Shown piece by piece: positions 26,748 to 37,429 of a stretch of 64,000 nt of DNA. The DNA comes from Kibdelosporangium banguiense. Its GTDB lineage: Bacteria > Actinomycetota > Actinomycetes > Mycobacteriales > Pseudonocardiaceae. Location: contig NZ_JAGINW010000001.1 in the NCBI RefSeq assembly GCF_017876405.1, forward strand, positions 1,377,203 to 1,441,202, written 5' to 3'. Below the pieces are notes generated by a model, which ran no database searches, was not told the origin of the DNA, and worked only from the letters and a program-made list of their open reading frames with translations. Position 1 is the stretch's first letter; each line of letters begins with the position of its first letter. Made by a program: the position numbers and the translations under genes.

Positions 26748-28208
26748 ATGCCCCAGGGTGGGAACGCCCAGCTCAGCACCGTTGTACTCGCCGCAGGCGA
26801 GGGCACTCGGATGCGTTCGTCCACGCCGAAGGTGCTGCATCCGATCGCAGGGCGGCCGCTCGTGGAGCACGCCGTGCGGGCAGCGGCAGGACTTGACCCG
26901 GTCCACTTGGTGGTCGTGGTCGGCCATGGCCGTGCAGCGGTGTCCGCGCACCTCGAAGGCCTGACAACCGCGTTGGACCGCAAGGTGACCACGGCAGTGC
27001 AGGCCGAACAGAACGGCACCGGGCACGCGGTGTCGTGCGGTCTCGCGGAGCTGCCAGGCGAAGTGACCGGAACGGTGCTCGTCACGTATGGCGACGTGCC
27101 GTTGCTGGAGACCTCGACCTTGTCTGCGTTACTCGACGCGCACGCCGCGTCCGGCGACGCGGTGACCGTGCTGACCGCGATTGTCTCGGACCCCACGGGG
27201 TACGGACGTATCGTGCGAGACGCATCGGGTGCTGTCGTGTCCATCGTCGAGCACAAGGACGCCTCCCCCGAACAGCGCGAGATCACCGAGATCAACTCCG
27301 GGATCTACGCGTTCGACGCGGCCGTCCTGGTCGACGGGCTGTCACGGCTGGACTCCAAGAACGCCCAGGGTGAGCTGTATCTCACCGACGTGCTCGGCAT
27401 CGCACGGTCCGACGGCCGTGGCGTCGGCGCGCTCGTGTGCGAGGACCCCTGGCAGGTCGAGGGTGTGAACGACCGGGTGCAGCTGTCCCGGCTCGGCGCC
27501 GAGCTCAACCGGCGGCTGACCGAGCAGTGGATGCGGGCCGGGGTCACCATGACCGACCCGGCCAGTGTCTGGCTGGACGCGGGCGTGACGCTGGCCCGTG
27601 ACGTGGTCATCGAGCCGTCAGTCCAACTGCGTGGTTCGACCAGCGTCGGTGAGGGAGCCATCATCGGCCCGGATACGACGCTGACCAACGTGACCGTGGC
27701 CGAGGGGGCGAAAGTCATCCGTACCCATGGCTCCGACTCCGTCGTCGGCGCAGGCGCGTCCGTGGGCCCGTACTCGTACCTGCGGCCCGGTACCTCGCTG
27801 GGCGCCGGCGGCAAGATCGGCACGTTCGTCGAGGTGAAGAACTCCGAGATCGGGACCGGAACCAAGGTCCCGCACCTGTCCTACGTCGGCGACGCGACCA
27901 TCGGCGAGCACTCGAACATCGGCGCCGCAAGCGTTTTCGTCAACTACGACGGTGTGACCAAGCACCGCACGGTCGTCGGGTCGCACGTTCGCACCGGCTC
28001 GGACAATATGTTCGTGGCACCGGTGACAGTCGGGGACGGCGCCTACAGCGGCGCCGGAACCGTGATCCGGCGGGACGTCCCACCGGGCGCGCTCGCCGTT
28101 TCAGGCGGGCCACAGCGCAACCTCGAAGGCTGGGTCGTGCGCAAACGCCCAGGCACCCCAGCTGCCGAGGCGGCACTCGCCGCACAAGAGCTCGAGGAGC
28201 AGTCATGA
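26748..28208 (+). CDS. glmU: Bifunctional UDP-GlcNAc pyrophosphorylase/GlcN-1-P acetyltransferase
   Basis: A 486-residue cytoplasmic GlmU, making UDP-GlcNAc for peptidoglycan. The N-terminal uridyltransferase motif [20 protein letters not shown] is intact. The C-terminal left-handed beta-helix shows hexapeptide repeats and the acetyltransferase segment [21 protein letters not shown] 26748 is chosen because GGGAG lies 7 bp upstream; an upstream TTG/GTG in frame lacks one and would overlap the GGDEF gene. It overlaps prs by ATGA. Confidence 0.96.
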   Translation: MPQGGNAQLSTVVLAAGEGTRMRSSTPKVLHPIAGRPLVEHAVRAAAGLDPVHLVVVVGHGRAAVSAHLEGLTTALDRKVTTAVQAEQNGTGHAVSCGLAELPGEVTGTVLVTYGDVPLLETSTLSALLDAHAASGDAVTVLTAIVSDPTGYGRIVRDASGAVVSIVEHKDASPEQREITEINSGIYAFDAAVLVDGLSRLDSKNAQGELYLTDVLGIARSDGRGVGALVCEDPWQVEGVNDRVQLSRLGAELNRRLTEQWMRAGVTMTDPASVWLDAGVTLARDVVIEPSVQLRGSTSVGEGAIIGPDTTLTNVTVAEGAKVIRTHGSDSVVGAGASVGPYSYLRPGTSLGAGGKIGTFVEVKNSEIGTGTKVPHLSYVGDATIGEHSNIGAASVFVNYDGVTKHRTVVGSHVRTGSDNMFVAPVTVGDGAYSGAGTVIRRDVPPGALAVSGGPQRNLEGWVVRKRPGTPAAEAALAAQELEEQS

Positions 28209-29185
28209 ACGCCAAGTCCGGGACACCGAAAAAGCACCTGATGCTTTTCTCCGGCCGTGCTCACCCGGAGCTGGCCGAGGAAGTGGCGCGGGCACTGAAC
28301 GTGCAGATCACCCCGCAGGCGGCCTACGACTTCGCCAACGGCGAGATCTTCGTGCGGTTCAACGAGTCCGTGCGCGGCACCGACGCCTTCGTGATCCAGA
28401 GCCACACCACGCCCATCAACCAGTGGGTGATGGAGCAGCTGCTGATGGTGGACGCGCTCAAGCGCGCGTCGGCCAAGCGGATCACCGTGATCATGCCGTT
28501 CTACCCGTACGCCCGGCAGGACAAGAAGCACAAGGGCCGCGAGCCGATCTCCGCGCGGCTGATCGCCGACATGTTCAAGACCGCGGGCGCCGACCGGATC
28601 ATGACCGTGGACCTGCACACCGCGCAGATCCAGGGCTTCTTCGACGGTCCGGTGGACCACCTGTTCGCCCAGTCGATCCTGGCCGACCACATCTCGGCGA
28701 CCTACGGCGGTTCGGACATCACGGTCGTCTCGCCGGACTCCGGCCGGGTGCGGCTGGCCGAGAAGTGGGCCACCCAGCTGGGTGACCGGCCGATCGCGTT
28801 CATCCACAAGACGCGCGACCCGCTCAAGCCCAACGAGGCGGTCGCCAACCGGGTCGTCGGTGAGGTAGCCGGCCGGCTCTGCGTCCTGGTCGACGACATG
28901 ATCGACACCGGTGGCACGATCGTCAAAGCCTGCGACGCGCTGCTGGACGCGGGAGCGTCGGACGTGGTCATCGCCGCGACGCACGGCATCCTGTCGGACC
29001 CGGCCACCGAGCGGCTGGCCAACTGCAAGGCCCGTGAGGTCATCTTCACCAACACGCTGCCGATCTCGGAGGCCAAGCGGTTCCCCGGGATGACCGTGCT
29101 GTCCATCGCGCCGCTGCTGGCCCGCGCGATCCAGGAGGTCTTCGAGGACGGCTCGGTCACGAGCCTCTTCGACGGCAACGCCTGA
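28205..29185 (+). CDS. prs: Ribose-phosphate pyrophosphokinase
   Basis: A 326-residue PRPP synthetase supplying nucleotide, histidine and tryptophan pathways, and in actinomycetes decaprenyl-phosphoarabinose. Family signatures are present: [11 protein letters not shown], the flexible loop after [16 protein letters not shown], and the PRPP-binding motif [14 protein letters not shown]. It is coupled to glmU by a 4-bp overlap, the standard actinobacterial arrangement. A strong hairpin terminator follows. Confidence 0.96.
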   Translation: MNAKSGTPKKHLMLFSGRAHPELAEEVARALNVQITPQAAYDFANGEIFVRFNESVRGTDAFVIQSHTTPINQWVMEQLLMVDALKRASAKRITVIMPFYPYARQDKKHKGREPISARLIADMFKTAGADRIMTVDLHTAQIQGFFDGPVDHLFAQSILADHISATYGGSDITVVSPDSGRVRLAEKWATQLGDRPIAFIHKTRDPLKPNEAVANRVVGEVAGRLCVLVDDMIDTGGTIVKACDALLDAGASDVVIAATHGILSDPATERLANCKAREVIFTNTLPISEAKRFPGMTVLSIAPLLARAIQEVFEDGSVTSLFDGNA

Positions 29186-29197
29186 GGTTCTCACTGC

Positions 29198-29229
29198 GGA
29201 AAGGCCCGTGCTGTGCGCGGGCCTTTTCC
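29198..29229 (+). terminator. Intrinsic terminator after glmU-prs
   Basis: GGAAAGGCCCG at 29198-29208 pairs with CGGGCCTTTTCC at 29218-29229 (one extra T) around a 9-base loop. It starts 12 bp after the prs stop and ends in TTTT. The rest of the gap to rplY (about 230 bp) is presumably the rplY leader; a weak -10-like TAAACT is at 29309 but no convincing -35. Confidence 0.75.
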
Positions 29230-29457
29230 ATGCCCCTTCGGCTTGGTCGCCGAGCGAAGCGAGGCAATCAAACACTGCCCCGATGAAGACCATCGGTTGA
29301 AGCTGGCGTAAACTATCCGGGTTGTCTCGGCGAGGCCAGGCTCTCCCAAGGGCTTGGCGTGATCGACGCGGCTGGTCTGGTAGCCGTGTGTCTTCACGCC
29401 TGCCTCCGCCGCGGTGACGACCCCACTTAGCCTTTTGTGTTGAAGGAGAGCATCACC

Positions 29458-30069
29458 GTGTCCGAGGTCCGTCTTGCCGCCGAGTCGCGTACCGAATTCG
29501 GCAAAGGCGCCGCTCGCCGTACCCGCCGCGCCGGCAAGATCCCCGCGGTGCTCTACGGCCACGGTTCCGACCCGAAGCACCTGGCCCTGCCGGCGCTCGA
29601 GTTCGCCCGTGTAGTCCGTGAGCACGGCCAGAACGCCGTCCTGACGCTCGACGTCGACTCCAGCAGCGAGCTCGCGCTGACCAAGACCGTCACGACCCAC
29701 CCGATCAAGAACTACATCGAGCACGTCGACCTGCTGCTGGTGCAGCGCGGCGAGAAGGTCAGCGTCGAGGTCCCGATCGTGCTGACCGGCGACCCGGCCG
29801 CCTCCACGCTGGTCGTGCAGGACCTGACCACGATCACCGTCGAGGTCGAGGCGCTGCACATCCCCGAGCAGATCGAGGTCTCCATCGAGGGCGCCGCGGC
29901 CGGCACCCAGATCCTGGCCTCCCAGGTGACCCTGCCCGCCGGCGCCGTCCTGGCGACCGACGGCGAGGCGCTGGTCGTGGCCGTGAACGCCGCGCCGACC
30001 GCCGAGCAGCTCGAGGGTGACGCAGGCGAGGCGCCGGCTGACGACGCCGCGGACTCCGAAGAGGCCTGA
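29458..30069 (+). CDS. rplY: 50S ribosomal protein L25/Ctc family
   Basis: A 203-residue L25 of the long (TL5/Ctc) type that binds 5S rRNA, with a C-terminal beta domain and an acidic tail ([14 protein letters not shown]). The N-terminus [19 protein letters not shown] and IPAVLYGHG are the usual RNA-binding segments. GTG 29458 is preferred: the earlier TTG at 29437 reads straight through AAGGAG (29440-29445), which is the ribosome-binding site for the GTG. It precedes pth by 2 bp. Confidence 0.93.
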   Translation: MSEVRLAAESRTEFGKGAARRTRRAGKIPAVLYGHGSDPKHLALPALEFARVVREHGQNAVLTLDVDSSSELALTKTVTTHPIKNYIEHVDLLLVQRGEKVSVEVPIVLTGDPAASTLVVQDLTTITVEVEALHIPEQIEVSIEGAAAGTQILASQVTLPAGAVLATDGEALVVAVNAAPTAEQLEGDAGEAPADDAADSEEA

Positions 30070-30071
30070 GC

Positions 30072-30653
30072 ATGACCGAAGGGCCGGGGACCGTGGTGAT
30101 CGTTGGCCTCGGCAACCCCGGCCCTCGCTATGCCGCCAACCGGCACAACGTCGGCGCGATCGCGCTGGACGAGCTGGCTGACCGGGTAGGCGGGAAGTTC
30201 AAGGCCCACAAGGGCTTGGCCGACGTCCTGGAAGGGCGTCTGGGCGGTACGCGGGTCGTGCTGATGAAGCCCCGCTCGTTCATGAACGTCTCCGGCGGGC
30301 CTGTCGCGGGCGTCTCCCGGTTCTTCAAAGTCGACCCCGCCGACATCGTCGTGCTCTACGACGAACTGGATCTGCCCTTCGGCACGGTCCGGCTCAAACT
30401 CGGCGGCGGTGAGAACGGCCACAACGGCCTGCGTTCGATCACCAAATCCCTGGGCACCAAGGACTATCACCGCGTCCGGATCGGCATCGGCCGCCCGCCG
30501 GGCCGGATGGACCCGGCGGACTTCGTGCTCAAGGACTTCTCAGTGATCGAACGCAAGGAGCTGCCGTTCATCCTCGATCGCGCCGCCGACGCGACCGAGG
30601 CCTTGGTGAACAACGGCTTGGAAGCCGCGCAGAACACCTTCCACGCGAACTAG
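30072..30653 (+). CDS. pth: Peptidyl-tRNA hydrolase
   Basis: A 193-residue Pth, recycling peptidyl-tRNA released from stalled ribosomes. Conserved features are present: [17 protein letters not shown] with the catalytic His, FMNVSGGPV, and YDELDLPFG with the assisting Asp, then GHNGLRSI. It is in an rplY-pth operon (2-bp gap). The stop overlaps the end of the convergent acyl-AMP ligase gene by 4 bp. Confidence 0.96.
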   Translation: MTEGPGTVVIVGLGNPGPRYAANRHNVGAIALDELADRVGGKFKAHKGLADVLEGRLGGTRVVLMKPRSFMNVSGGPVAGVSRFFKVDPADIVVLYDELDLPFGTVRLKLGGGENGHNGLRSITKSLGTKDYHRVRIGIGRPPGRMDPADFVLKDFSVIERKELPFILDRAADATEALVNNGLEAAQNTFHAN

Positions 30654-32311
30654 GACTCGTTGCGGCGGATGCTTTCCGCGAGTTGCTCGCCCGCTGCCGC
30701 GCGGCGGAGCTTGCCGGAAGGCGTCTTGGGCAACGAACCCGGTGACAGCACAAGCACTGCTACTGGGCGGGCCTCGACAGCTTCGAACACACGGCCCGCG
30801 ACTTGCTTGCGCAGCCTGGATTCCTCAGCCGAGTCGCCCGCCAGTTTGGACTCCACGACCACCGCGAACCGCTCTCGCCTGCTGCCCGCGTCCAGCCGGA
30901 CAGCCACCGCGTTGCCGGCACGGACGCCTTCGACAGCGGTTGCCGCGCGTTCGATGTCGGTCGGGTAGATGTTGCGGCCGCCGAGGATGATCACGTCCTT
31001 TTCCCGGCCACAGACCACGATCTGGCCGTCGACCAGGTAGCCGATGTCACCTGTGGACATCCAGCCGTCCCCGTCCTGAATGGACCTCGGCCCGTCGACA
31101 GTCAGGTAACCCGGGGTCACGGCCTCGCCGCGAAGCTGGATCTCACCGACCTCACGGTTGCCGGCGACGTTGCCCTCCTGGACGATCCGCGCCTCGATAC
31201 CCGGCAAAGGCTTGCCCAGCAACGCGAACGACCGCACGCCGTCCTCCGGCTCAACCGGCACGGCCTTACGGTCCACCTCAAGCGCCTGCGCGTCGATGTA
31301 GTCCAACGTCAGACCGGTGAACAGCGGCGCGAACGAGACCGCGAGCGTGCACTCGGCCATTCCGTACGCCGGAAACACGCACTCCGCGGGCATTCCGAAC
31401 CTGGCTCCGGCGTCAGTGAAGTTCTTGACCGCGACGGCGTCGATGGGTTCCGCGCCGTTGAGCGCGAGCCTCAGCGTCGACAGGTCGTAGGCGCCGTCCT
31501 CCGCGTTGCCCATGCGCCGGCCGACCATCGCGTACGCGAAGTTCGGAGCGGCGGTGATCGTCGCGTTGTAACGGCTGATCAGGTCCATCCACAACAGCGG
31601 CGCGCGCAGGAAGTCCGGCGGCGTGACCTTGACCAGTTCGATGCCGAGCGTCATCGGCACGGTCAGGAAGCCGACCATGCCCATGTCATGAAACAGCGGC
31701 AGCCACGACACCATCGTGTCGTTCTCCCAGTCCAACGCCGCCTTGTCGGCCATCGAACCGATGTTGGCCATCAGGTTGCCGTGCGTGATCCGGACCGCCT
31801 TGGGGTCCGCGGTCGACCCACTGGTCAGCTGGAGCAACGCGTGCACGTCCTCGCCGACCGCAACCGGCTCGGCCAACGGCTGGCCGTCGAGAAGATCGGT
31901 AAGCAACCGATAGGGAATGTCGTGCTGCGTCAGCACGGGCGCGAGCTGATCGAACGGCGACCCCAGCAGCACCAGCTTCGAGTCGATCATGTTGAGCACA
32001 CGCAACGTGTCCTCGGCCCAGACAGCCAGGTCCGTACGCGGCGTCGGCTGGTGCAACATCGTCACGCTGCCACCGGACAGCCACACAGCCTGGATCGCCG
32101 GGGCGATCAGCACCGGGTCCCCGGCGAGCACCGCGACCGCGCTCTCGGGCGCCAGCCCGCCTTCGACCAGCGCACCGGCCATCCTGCGGGCCTGATCGTG
32201 CACCTCAGACCACGTGCGGCGGACTGGTACGTCCGGCTCGCCGGTGATGATCCCCTTGACCTGGCCGCGGGTGGCGACGGTGTCCAGCAGTTTGTCCACG
32301 AACCGACTCAT
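30650..32311 (-). CDS. Fatty acyl-AMP ligase-like (FAAL) enzyme
   Basis: A 553-residue adenylate-forming enzyme with [12 protein letters not shown] and the [12 protein letters not shown] segment typical of fatty acyl-AMP ligases, which load acyl-adenylates onto carrier proteins rather than Co[13 protein letters not shown] and the C-terminal [11 protein letters not shown] are intact. No PKS, NRPS or carrier gene is nearby. Its place between pth and ispE matches mycobacterial pks16 (Rv1013), an orphan acyl-activating enzyme despite its name. Physiological role unknown. Confidence 0.87.
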   Translation of the reverse strand: MSRFVDKLLDTVATRGQVKGIITGEPDVPVRRTWSEVHDQARRMAGALVEGGLAPESAVAVLAGDPVLIAPAIQAVWLSGGSVTMLHQPTPRTDLAVWAEDTLRVLNMIDSKLVLLGSPFDQLAPVLTQHDIPYRLLTDLLDGQPLAEPVAVGEDVHALLQLTSGSTADPKAVRITHGNLMANIGSMADKAALDWENDTMVSWLPLFHDMGMVGFLTVPMTLGIELVKVTPPDFLRAPLLWMDLISRYNATITAAPNFAYAMVGRRMGNAEDGAYDLSTLRLALNGAEPIDAVAVKNFTDAGARFGMPAECVFPAYGMAECTLAVSFAPLFTGLTLDYIDAQALEVDRKAVPVEPEDGVRSFALLGKPLPGIEARIVQEGNVAGNREVGEIQLRGEAVTPGYLTVDGPRSIQDGDGWMSTGDIGYLVDGQIVVCGREKDVIILGGRNIYPTDIERAATAVEGVRAGNAVAVRLDAGSRRERFAVVVESKLAGDSAEESRLRKQVAGRVFEAVEARPVAVLVLSPGSLPKTPSGKLRRAAAGEQLAESIRRNES

Positions 32312-32358
32312 AAGGCCGACTTTAAATGGTGTTCCCTGTGCGCCAGCGACAGAATCGG

Positions 32359-34119
32359 TTACTCGGCACTATCGGCAAGCTCCAACCAGCGTTCCTCGAC
32401 CTCGTCCTTCTCTTTGAGCAGGTCGCGCAGCTGGGCGTCCAGCGCCAGCAGCCGGTCGGGGTTCGTCGCGGCCTCAGCCAGTTCCGTGTGCAGCTGGGCT
32501 TCGCGCTTGGTGAGCTTGTCCAGCATGCGCTCCAGCCGCTGCAGCTCCTTGCCTGCCGCCCGTTGGTCCGCCGCGCTGGACCGTGGCTTCGTAGCCTTGA
32601 CGGGAGCCTCAGGGGCCTGTGTGGCCGCGCGGCGGGTCAGGTACTCGTCGATGCCGCCGGGAAGGTGCTTCGCGCGGCCATCGCCGAACAGCGCGTAGAC
32701 CTCGTCGCAGACACGCTCGACCAGGTACCGGTCGTGCGAGACGACCACGAGCGTGCCCGGCCACGAGTCCAGCAGGTCTTCCAGCTGCTGGAGCGTGTCG
32801 ATGTCCAGGTCGTTCGTGGGCTCGTCGAGCAACAGCACATTCGGCTCAGCCATGAGCAGCCGCGACAGCTGGAGCCTGCGCTTCTCGCCACCCGACAGGT
32901 CCGAGACGGGCGTCCACTGCCGGTTGGGCGGGAAGCCGAACTTCTCCGCCAGCTGCGACGCCGACATCTCCTGCTTGCCCAGGGTCACCCGGCGCGCGAT
33001 CTCCTCGACCGCTTCCAGCACCCGCAACTCACCAGGCAGATCAGCGAGTTCCTGGCTCAGGTACGCCAGCCGGACCGTCGACCCCTGGATGCGCTTGCCC
33101 GTTTCCGGGTCCAGTTCACCGGCCAGAAGCTTGAGCAGAGTCGTCTTGCCCGAGCCGTTCACCCCGACCAGCCCAACGCGGTCGCCGGGCCCGATCCGCC
33201 AGGTCACGTGATCCAGCAACGTGCGATCCGGGATGGAAAGGCTCGCGTCCTCAAGCTCGATCACGGTCTTGCCCAGGCGCCGCTTGGCGAACGCCTGCAG
33301 TTCGACGGAGTCACGCGGCGGCGGGACGTTCGCGATCAACGCCTCCGCGGCCTCGATCCGGTACTTAGGCTTCGACGTCCTCGCAGGCGCACCCCTACGC
33401 AGCCACGCAAGCTCCTTCGCCGCCAGGTTGCGCCGCTTCTCCTCCAGCGTGTCTGCCAACCGCGCACGCTCAGCCCGCGCGAACACCCAGTCCGCGTAAC
33501 CACCTTCGTACTGCTCGACTCGACCGTTCTGCACTTCCCACGTACGCGAACACACCGTGTCCAGGAACCAACGGTCGTGCGTCACCACCACGAGCGCCGT
33601 ACGCCTCGCCAGCAGATGGTCCGCCAACCACCGCACGCCCTCGATATCCAGATGGTTCGTCGGCTCATCCAGAATCACCAGGTCAAGCTCCTGCACCAGA
33701 GCCGCGGCCAACGACACCCGCCGCCGCTCACCCCCGGACATCCGGTCGACCGGCGAGTCCAGCCCCAGCTGCGTGATCCCGATCCCGTCCAGCACGGCCC
33801 GCACCCGGGCATCAGCGGCCCACTCATGATCGGCGTTGAACCCCAACGGATCCAGCACAGCGTTGCGCACAGTCCCGCCCGGCGGCAGATCCGTCCGCTG
33901 CGTGACGACCGCCACCCGCAGATCCCTCGTCCGGCTCACCCGCCCGCTGTCCGCAGGCTCAAGCCCGGCAAGCACCTCAAGCAGCGTCGTCTTCCCGCCC
34001 CCGTTGAGGCCCACGACCCCGATCCGGTCGCCCTCCCCCACCCCCAACGAGACAGCATCCAGCAGCGGCCGGACCCCATACGACTTGCTCACCGACTCAA
34101 GATTGACCAGATTGGCCAT
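32359..34119 (-). CDS. ABC-F family ATPase
   Basis: A 586-residue soluble protein with two complete ABC domains and no membrane segments. Walker A motifs are GLNGGGKTT and GVNGSGKTT; signatures are MSGGERRRVSLA and LSGGEKRRLQLS; both Walker B regions read LDEPTNHLD/LDEPTNDLD. A C-terminal coiled-coil extension (about 520-586) makes it Uup-like. ABC-F proteins act on the ribosome, some giving antibiotic protection; which role applies here is not evident. ATG 34119; it lies downstream of ispE by 44 bp. Confidence 0.93.
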   Translation of the reverse strand: MANLVNLESVSKSYGVRPLLDAVSLGVGEGDRIGVVGLNGGGKTTLLEVLAGLEPADSGRVSRTRDLRVAVVTQRTDLPPGGTVRNAVLDPLGFNADHEWAADARVRAVLDGIGITQLGLDSPVDRMSGGERRRVSLAAALVQELDLVILDEPTNHLDIEGVRWLADHLLARRTALVVVTHDRWFLDTVCSRTWEVQNGRVEQYEGGYADWVFARAERARLADTLEEKRRNLAAKELAWLRRGAPARTSKPKYRIEAAEALIANVPPPRDSVELQAFAKRRLGKTVIELEDASLSIPDRTLLDHVTWRIGPGDRVGLVGVNGSGKTTLLKLLAGELDPETGKRIQGSTVRLAYLSQELADLPGELRVLEAVEEIARRVTLGKQEMSASQLAEKFGFPPNRQWTPVSDLSGGEKRRLQLSRLLMAEPNVLLLDEPTNDLDIDTLQQLEDLLDSWPGTLVVVSHDRYLVERVCDEVYALFGDGRAKHLPGGIDEYLTRRAATQAPEAPVKATKPRSSAADQRAAGKELQRLERMLDKLTKREAQLHTELAEAATNPDRLLALDAQLRDLLKEKDEVEERWLELADSAE

Positions 34120-34163
34120 CTACCCGCGCTTCCCTCGTAAGTACTGCTACCCGTCCGAGGGTA

Positions 34164-35129
34164 TTAGGCGTGGACCTCGGGTGGCGTGGGGCGGGGTGCT
34201 TCGTCGCCGCCGATGACGCGGGCGCCTGGTACTGGGCCGTGGGCGACGCGGACTGTGCGGCAGACGCCGGCGCCGGCTAGTTCGGCGGCGACGCGGAGGG
34301 CGGATTCGCCGTCGGAGCAAAGGAAAGCGCATGTTGGGCCGGAGCCGGAGACGGTGCCGGCGAGGGCTCCGGCGTTCACGCCTGCGCGCAGGGTTCGGCG
34401 CAGGCCTGGGCGCAGGGAGATCGCGGCTGACTGCAAGTCGTTGCCCAGCAGCAGGGCGAGTTGCCGGGGGTCTCCGGAGGCGAGGGCTTCGATGACGGGC
34501 TCGACGCCGCCGACGCGGGGTGGGTCGCCGTCGCCGCGCAGGCGGTCGAGCTCTTCGAAGACCTTCGGGGTCGCCAGGCCGCGCCGGTCGAAGGCGATCA
34601 CCCAGTGGAATGTGTGCCGGGTCAGTACCGGGATCAGCTGTTCGCCGCGGCCGGTTCCGATCGCGGTTCCGCCCTGCAGGACGAAGGGGACGTCGCTGCC
34701 GAGTTTCGCGGCCACGCCTGCCAGCTCGTCGCGGCCGATCTCCAGCCGCCACAGCGACGCCAGGCCTACCAGCACGGCGGCCGCGTCGGCGCTGCCGCCC
34801 GCCATGCCGCCCGCGACCGGGATGCCCTTGCGGATGACCACGCGGATCTTGGGTTCGGTGTGGTCCCGGCCGACGTGCTCGGCCAGGGCCTGCACCGCCT
34901 GCCAGGCCAGGTTGCTCGGCCCGGTCGGGACCTCGCTCGCGCCCTCGCCGATCACCTCGACGCCGGGCTCGTCAGCGACAGCGACTGTGACCTCGTCGGT
35001 CAGCGAGAGCGCCTGGAACACCGTGCTCAGCTCGTGATAGCCGTCAGGTCGTGCTTCACCTACGGCGAGGTGCAGATTGACCTTCGAAGGCACACGAACG
35101 GTCACAGGAGGCGGAACGACAGCGAGCAC
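34164..35129 (-). CDS. ispE: 4-diphosphocytidyl-2-C-methyl-D-erythritol kinase
   Basis: A 321-residue GHMP kinase of the MEP isoprenoid pathway. The N-terminal [21 protein letters not shown] and the ATP-binding [16 protein letters not shown] are diagnostic; the C-terminal [13 protein letters not shown] completes the GHMP fold. It reads from GTG 35129. Proximity to ksgA is the conserved actinobacterial arrangement, here interrupted by the MetN-like gene. Confidence 0.95.
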   Translation of the reverse strand: MLAVVPPPVTVRVPSKVNLHLAVGEARPDGYHELSTVFQALSLTDEVTVAVADEPGVEVIGEGASEVPTGPSNLAWQAVQALAEHVGRDHTEPKIRVVIRKGIPVAGGMAGGSADAAAVLVGLASLWRLEIGRDELAGVAAKLGSDVPFVLQGGTAIGTGRGEQLIPVLTRHTFHWVIAFDRRGLATPKVFEELDRLRGDGDPPRVGGVEPVIEALASGDPRQLALLLGNDLQSAAISLRPGLRRTLRAGVNAGALAGTVSGSGPTCAFLCSDGESALRVAAELAGAGVCRTVRVAHGPVPGARVIGGDEAPRPTPPEVHA

Positions 35130-35176
35130 AAGAGCAGCCTACGTGGGAGCGCGCTCGCCGTCGTTCGCCTCCATGC

Positions 35177-36184
35177 TTAAGCAGCCACCACGCCCTGCGG
35201 ACCGGACAGCGGCTGGTGCACGATCGCGCCACGGTCAGCTATCCATGCCAACGCAGCGTCAGCGCGTTCACCACGCAGTCCGATGCGGAAACGGGCCACC
35301 GGGGTCTCCCCGAGCCTGGTCAGGCCGCCGCCGATCACCGACACCTGCGTGCCGAAGCGTGCTGTGGCCTCCGGCAGCAACGCGCCCACGGCCGCGAACC
35401 CGATCAGTACGACATCGGCCACGCGGTCCTGGTGCACAGACGCGCCACCTTCGATAGACGGCAGCAACGCTTGGACGGCCCGGCTGTCGGGGTCACGCAG
35501 CAGGTTGAACAGGTTGCCGTGCTCGAGCAGCTTGCCGCCGTCAAGCAGGGCGACGTCGTCGCAGATGCGCCGGACGACGCTGTTGTCCTGCGTTGTGACG
35601 AGCAACGTGACGCCGAGCTCGGCCCGCGCGCGGTCGAGCACAGCGAGCACGCCCGCAGTGCCGTCAGCGTCGAGGTTCGCGGTTGGGTCGTCGGCGAGCA
35701 GCAGGCCCGGCTCACCGACGAGCGCACGAGCCACCGCCACCCGTCGACGCTGCCCCTCGGTCAGGTCGTCCGGGTAGGCGGCGGCCTTCTCGGTCAGGCC
35801 GATCAGGTCGAGCAGCCGGCCGACTCGCGCCCGCCGCCGCGGACCGTCCACACCGGACTGCTCAAGCGGCAGTGCGATGTTGCCCGCGGCGGTGCGCTGC
35901 TTGAAAAGCTGGGCTTCTCCGCCCACGAAACCGATCTGACGCCGGGTGGCGCGCAGGGAACGGGTGTCGAGGGTCGCGGTGTTCAGGCCGTCAAGACGGA
36001 CCACACCGGCGTCCGGACGCTCCTGCAGCGAGACGCAACGGGCCAAAGTGGACTTACCGGCGCCGGCCGGTCCGACCACGCCCAGCGCGGCTCCGGCGGG
36101 CACGTCCAGCGACACACCGTCCAGCGCGGTGACGTTGCCGGTCCGGCTCAGGAAGGACTTACTGACGTTCTCAAGGGTGATCAC
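35177..36184 (-). CDS. MetN-like ABC protein with NIL domain, degenerate ATPase motifs
   Basis: A 335-residue homologue of the methionine-importer ATPase MetN. Walker A (GPAGAGKST, 38-46) is intact, but the Q-loop Gln is Gly (FVGGEAQLF), the signature is LTEGQ instead of LSGGQ (141-145), the Walker B glutamate is Asp (LLLADD, Asp166) and the switch His is Gln (TTQD, Gln199). The C-terminal NIL/ACT-like domain (about 255-335), which binds methionine in MetN, is well preserved. No permease or binding-protein gene is adjacent. GTG 36184 has GGAG 5 bp upstream. A SAM-I riboswitch precedes it. It may be a regulatory or weak ATPase; substitutions are read by eye against remembered MetN. Confidence 0.85.
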   Translation of the reverse strand: MITLENVSKSFLSRTGNVTALDGVSLDVPAGAALGVVGPAGAGKSTLARCVSLQERPDAGVVRLDGLNTATLDTRSLRATRRQIGFVGGEAQLFKQRTAAGNIALPLEQSGVDGPRRRARVGRLLDLIGLTEKAAAYPDDLTEGQRRRVAVARALVGEPGLLLADDPTANLDADGTAGVLAVLDRARAELGVTLLVTTQDNSVVRRICDDVALLDGGKLLEHGNLFNLLRDPDSRAVQALLPSIEGGASVHQDRVADVVLIGFAAVGALLPEATARFGTQVSVIGGGLTRLGETPVARFRIGLRGERADAALAWIADRGAIVHQPLSGPQGVVAA

Positions 36185-36245
36185 AGTTACTCCAGCGCAG
36201 CACACGGCGCGGCCACGGTGACGGCCTGCCGACGTCCTCAAAGGA

Positions 36246-36262
36246 CCGTCCTGTTGGGACGG
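36246..36262 (-). terminator. Hairpin in riboswitch leader, possible expression platform
   Basis: On the minus strand CCGTCC-CAACA-GGACGG is followed by TCCTTT, about 120 nt after the SAM aptamer and 62 nt before the GTG. It could be a conditional terminator; an overlapping alternative pairing GGTCC/GGACG exists just downstream. The switching mechanism is not resolved by eye. Confidence 0.45.
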
Positions 36263-36382
36263 GGGCGAATTTCCGGGTGTAGTTGGCAGATCAGGCTGTG
36301 TGGCTACGACATGCGGTAACAGTCCGCCTGCCCTGATCTATCACCCGGCGCTGCGTGAGCATTTTGGCGACCACGGATTCCT

Positions 36383-36466
36383 CCATCGCTCCAGGCGGTA
36401 GCACCTGCCCACGGTGGGTGGTTGCTGCGGCGTCTAAGAGCCTGGTCTCTCGGCCGCTCGGGATGG
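36383..36466 (-). ncRNA. SAM-I (S-box) riboswitch aptamer
   Basis: Read on the minus strand, this 84-nt segment has the S-box architecture. P1 is CCATC/GATGG. P2 is GCGGC/GCCGC enclosing the GAGAGACC and CTC internal pairing; the conserved GCAACC follows. P3 is CCCAC/GTGGG and P4 is CAGG/CCTG around the conserved GGTGCTA. It lies about 200 nt upstream of the MetN-like start, same strand. Adjacent sequence in the 36185-36568 gap holds the candidate expression platform and no gene. Confidence 0.85.
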
Positions 36467-36568
36467 ATGCACTTGCATTCAAACCCACAGGACGGCCGTT
36501 CCGCAAGGGCCACCATGGGTATCCGTTTGGTAAGTCACACCAACAGCGGAACGTGGTGGCCTGAGGTT

Positions 36569-37411
36569 TCACAGATAGTGGCCGGACGCTTCCAGTATGC
36601 GAGAAAAATCGCGCACGGTGAGCTGCTCGCCGCGAAGCGACGGATCGATCCCAGCCCGGGTCAGAATCTCCTCGGCCTTCGCCGGTGATCCAGCCCACGT
36701 CCCCAACGCGGCCCGGAGGGTCTTACGGCGTTGCGCGAACGCCGCGTCCACCAGTTTGAACAGCTGCTCGCGGTCGACTTCCGCGGGCGGCGGCCGGCGG
36801 ATCATACGGACAAGCGCCGAGTCGACGTTCGGCACCGGCCAGAACACCGAGCGGGGCACTGTCGCGGCCCGCTTCGCCTCGGCGTACCAGGCGATCTTGA
36901 CGCTCGGCACGCCGTATGTCCGACTGCCGGGCCCCGCGGCCATCCGGTCGGCAACCTCCGCCTGCACCATCACCAGAGCCGTCTGCAAGCTCGGCAGGAT
37001 CGACAGCAGGTGCAGCACAACCGGCACCGCGACGTTGTACGGCAGATTCGCCACGAGCGCCGTCGGCTCGCCCAACTGTTGCCGGGTGACGCGCATGGCG
37101 TCGGCCTCGATGACGGTCAGTTTGCCCTCCGGCGCGCGCTCTGCGGCCGTCTCGGGCAGCTTGCGGGCCAGAACGGGGTCGATCTCCACCGCGACGACCT
37201 CGCGGCACGCGGGCAGCAACGCGAGCGTCAACGACCCCAGGCCGGGGCCGACTTCCAGCACGACGTCGTCCGGGCTGAGCTCGGCGGTGGTCACGATCCG
37301 CCGGACGGTGTTGGGGTCGTGCACGAAGTTCTGGCCAAGTTTCTTGGTGGGCCGCACATCCAGCTCACCGGCCAGCCGCCGAACCTCAGCCGGTCCCAGG
37401 AGCGATGTCAC
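36569..37411 (-). CDS. rsmA: 16S rRNA dimethyladenosine transferase
   Basis: A 280-residue KsgA/RsmA, which dimethylates two adjacent adenosines near the 3' end of 16S rRNA during 30S maturation. The SAM site ([11 protein letters not shown]) and catalytic motif IV ([10 protein letters not shown]) are intact, and the N-terminal [12 protein letters not shown] is characteristic. It follows rpfB on the same strand, as in mycobacteria, with a palindromic repeat between. Confidence 0.95.
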   Translation of the reverse strand: MTSLLGPAEVRRLAGELDVRPTKKLGQNFVHDPNTVRRIVTTAELSPDDVVLEVGPGLGSLTLALLPACREVVAVEIDPVLARKLPETAAERAPEGKLTVIEADAMRVTRQQLGEPTALVANLPYNVAVPVVLHLLSILPSLQTALVMVQAEVADRMAAGPGSRTYGVPSVKIAWYAEAKRAATVPRSVFWPVPNVDSALVRMIRRPPPAEVDREQLFKLVDAAFAQRRKTLRAALGTWAGSPAKAEEILTRAGIDPSLRGEQLTVRDFSRILEASGHYL

Positions 37412-37429
37412 CAGACGAGCTTACGCATT

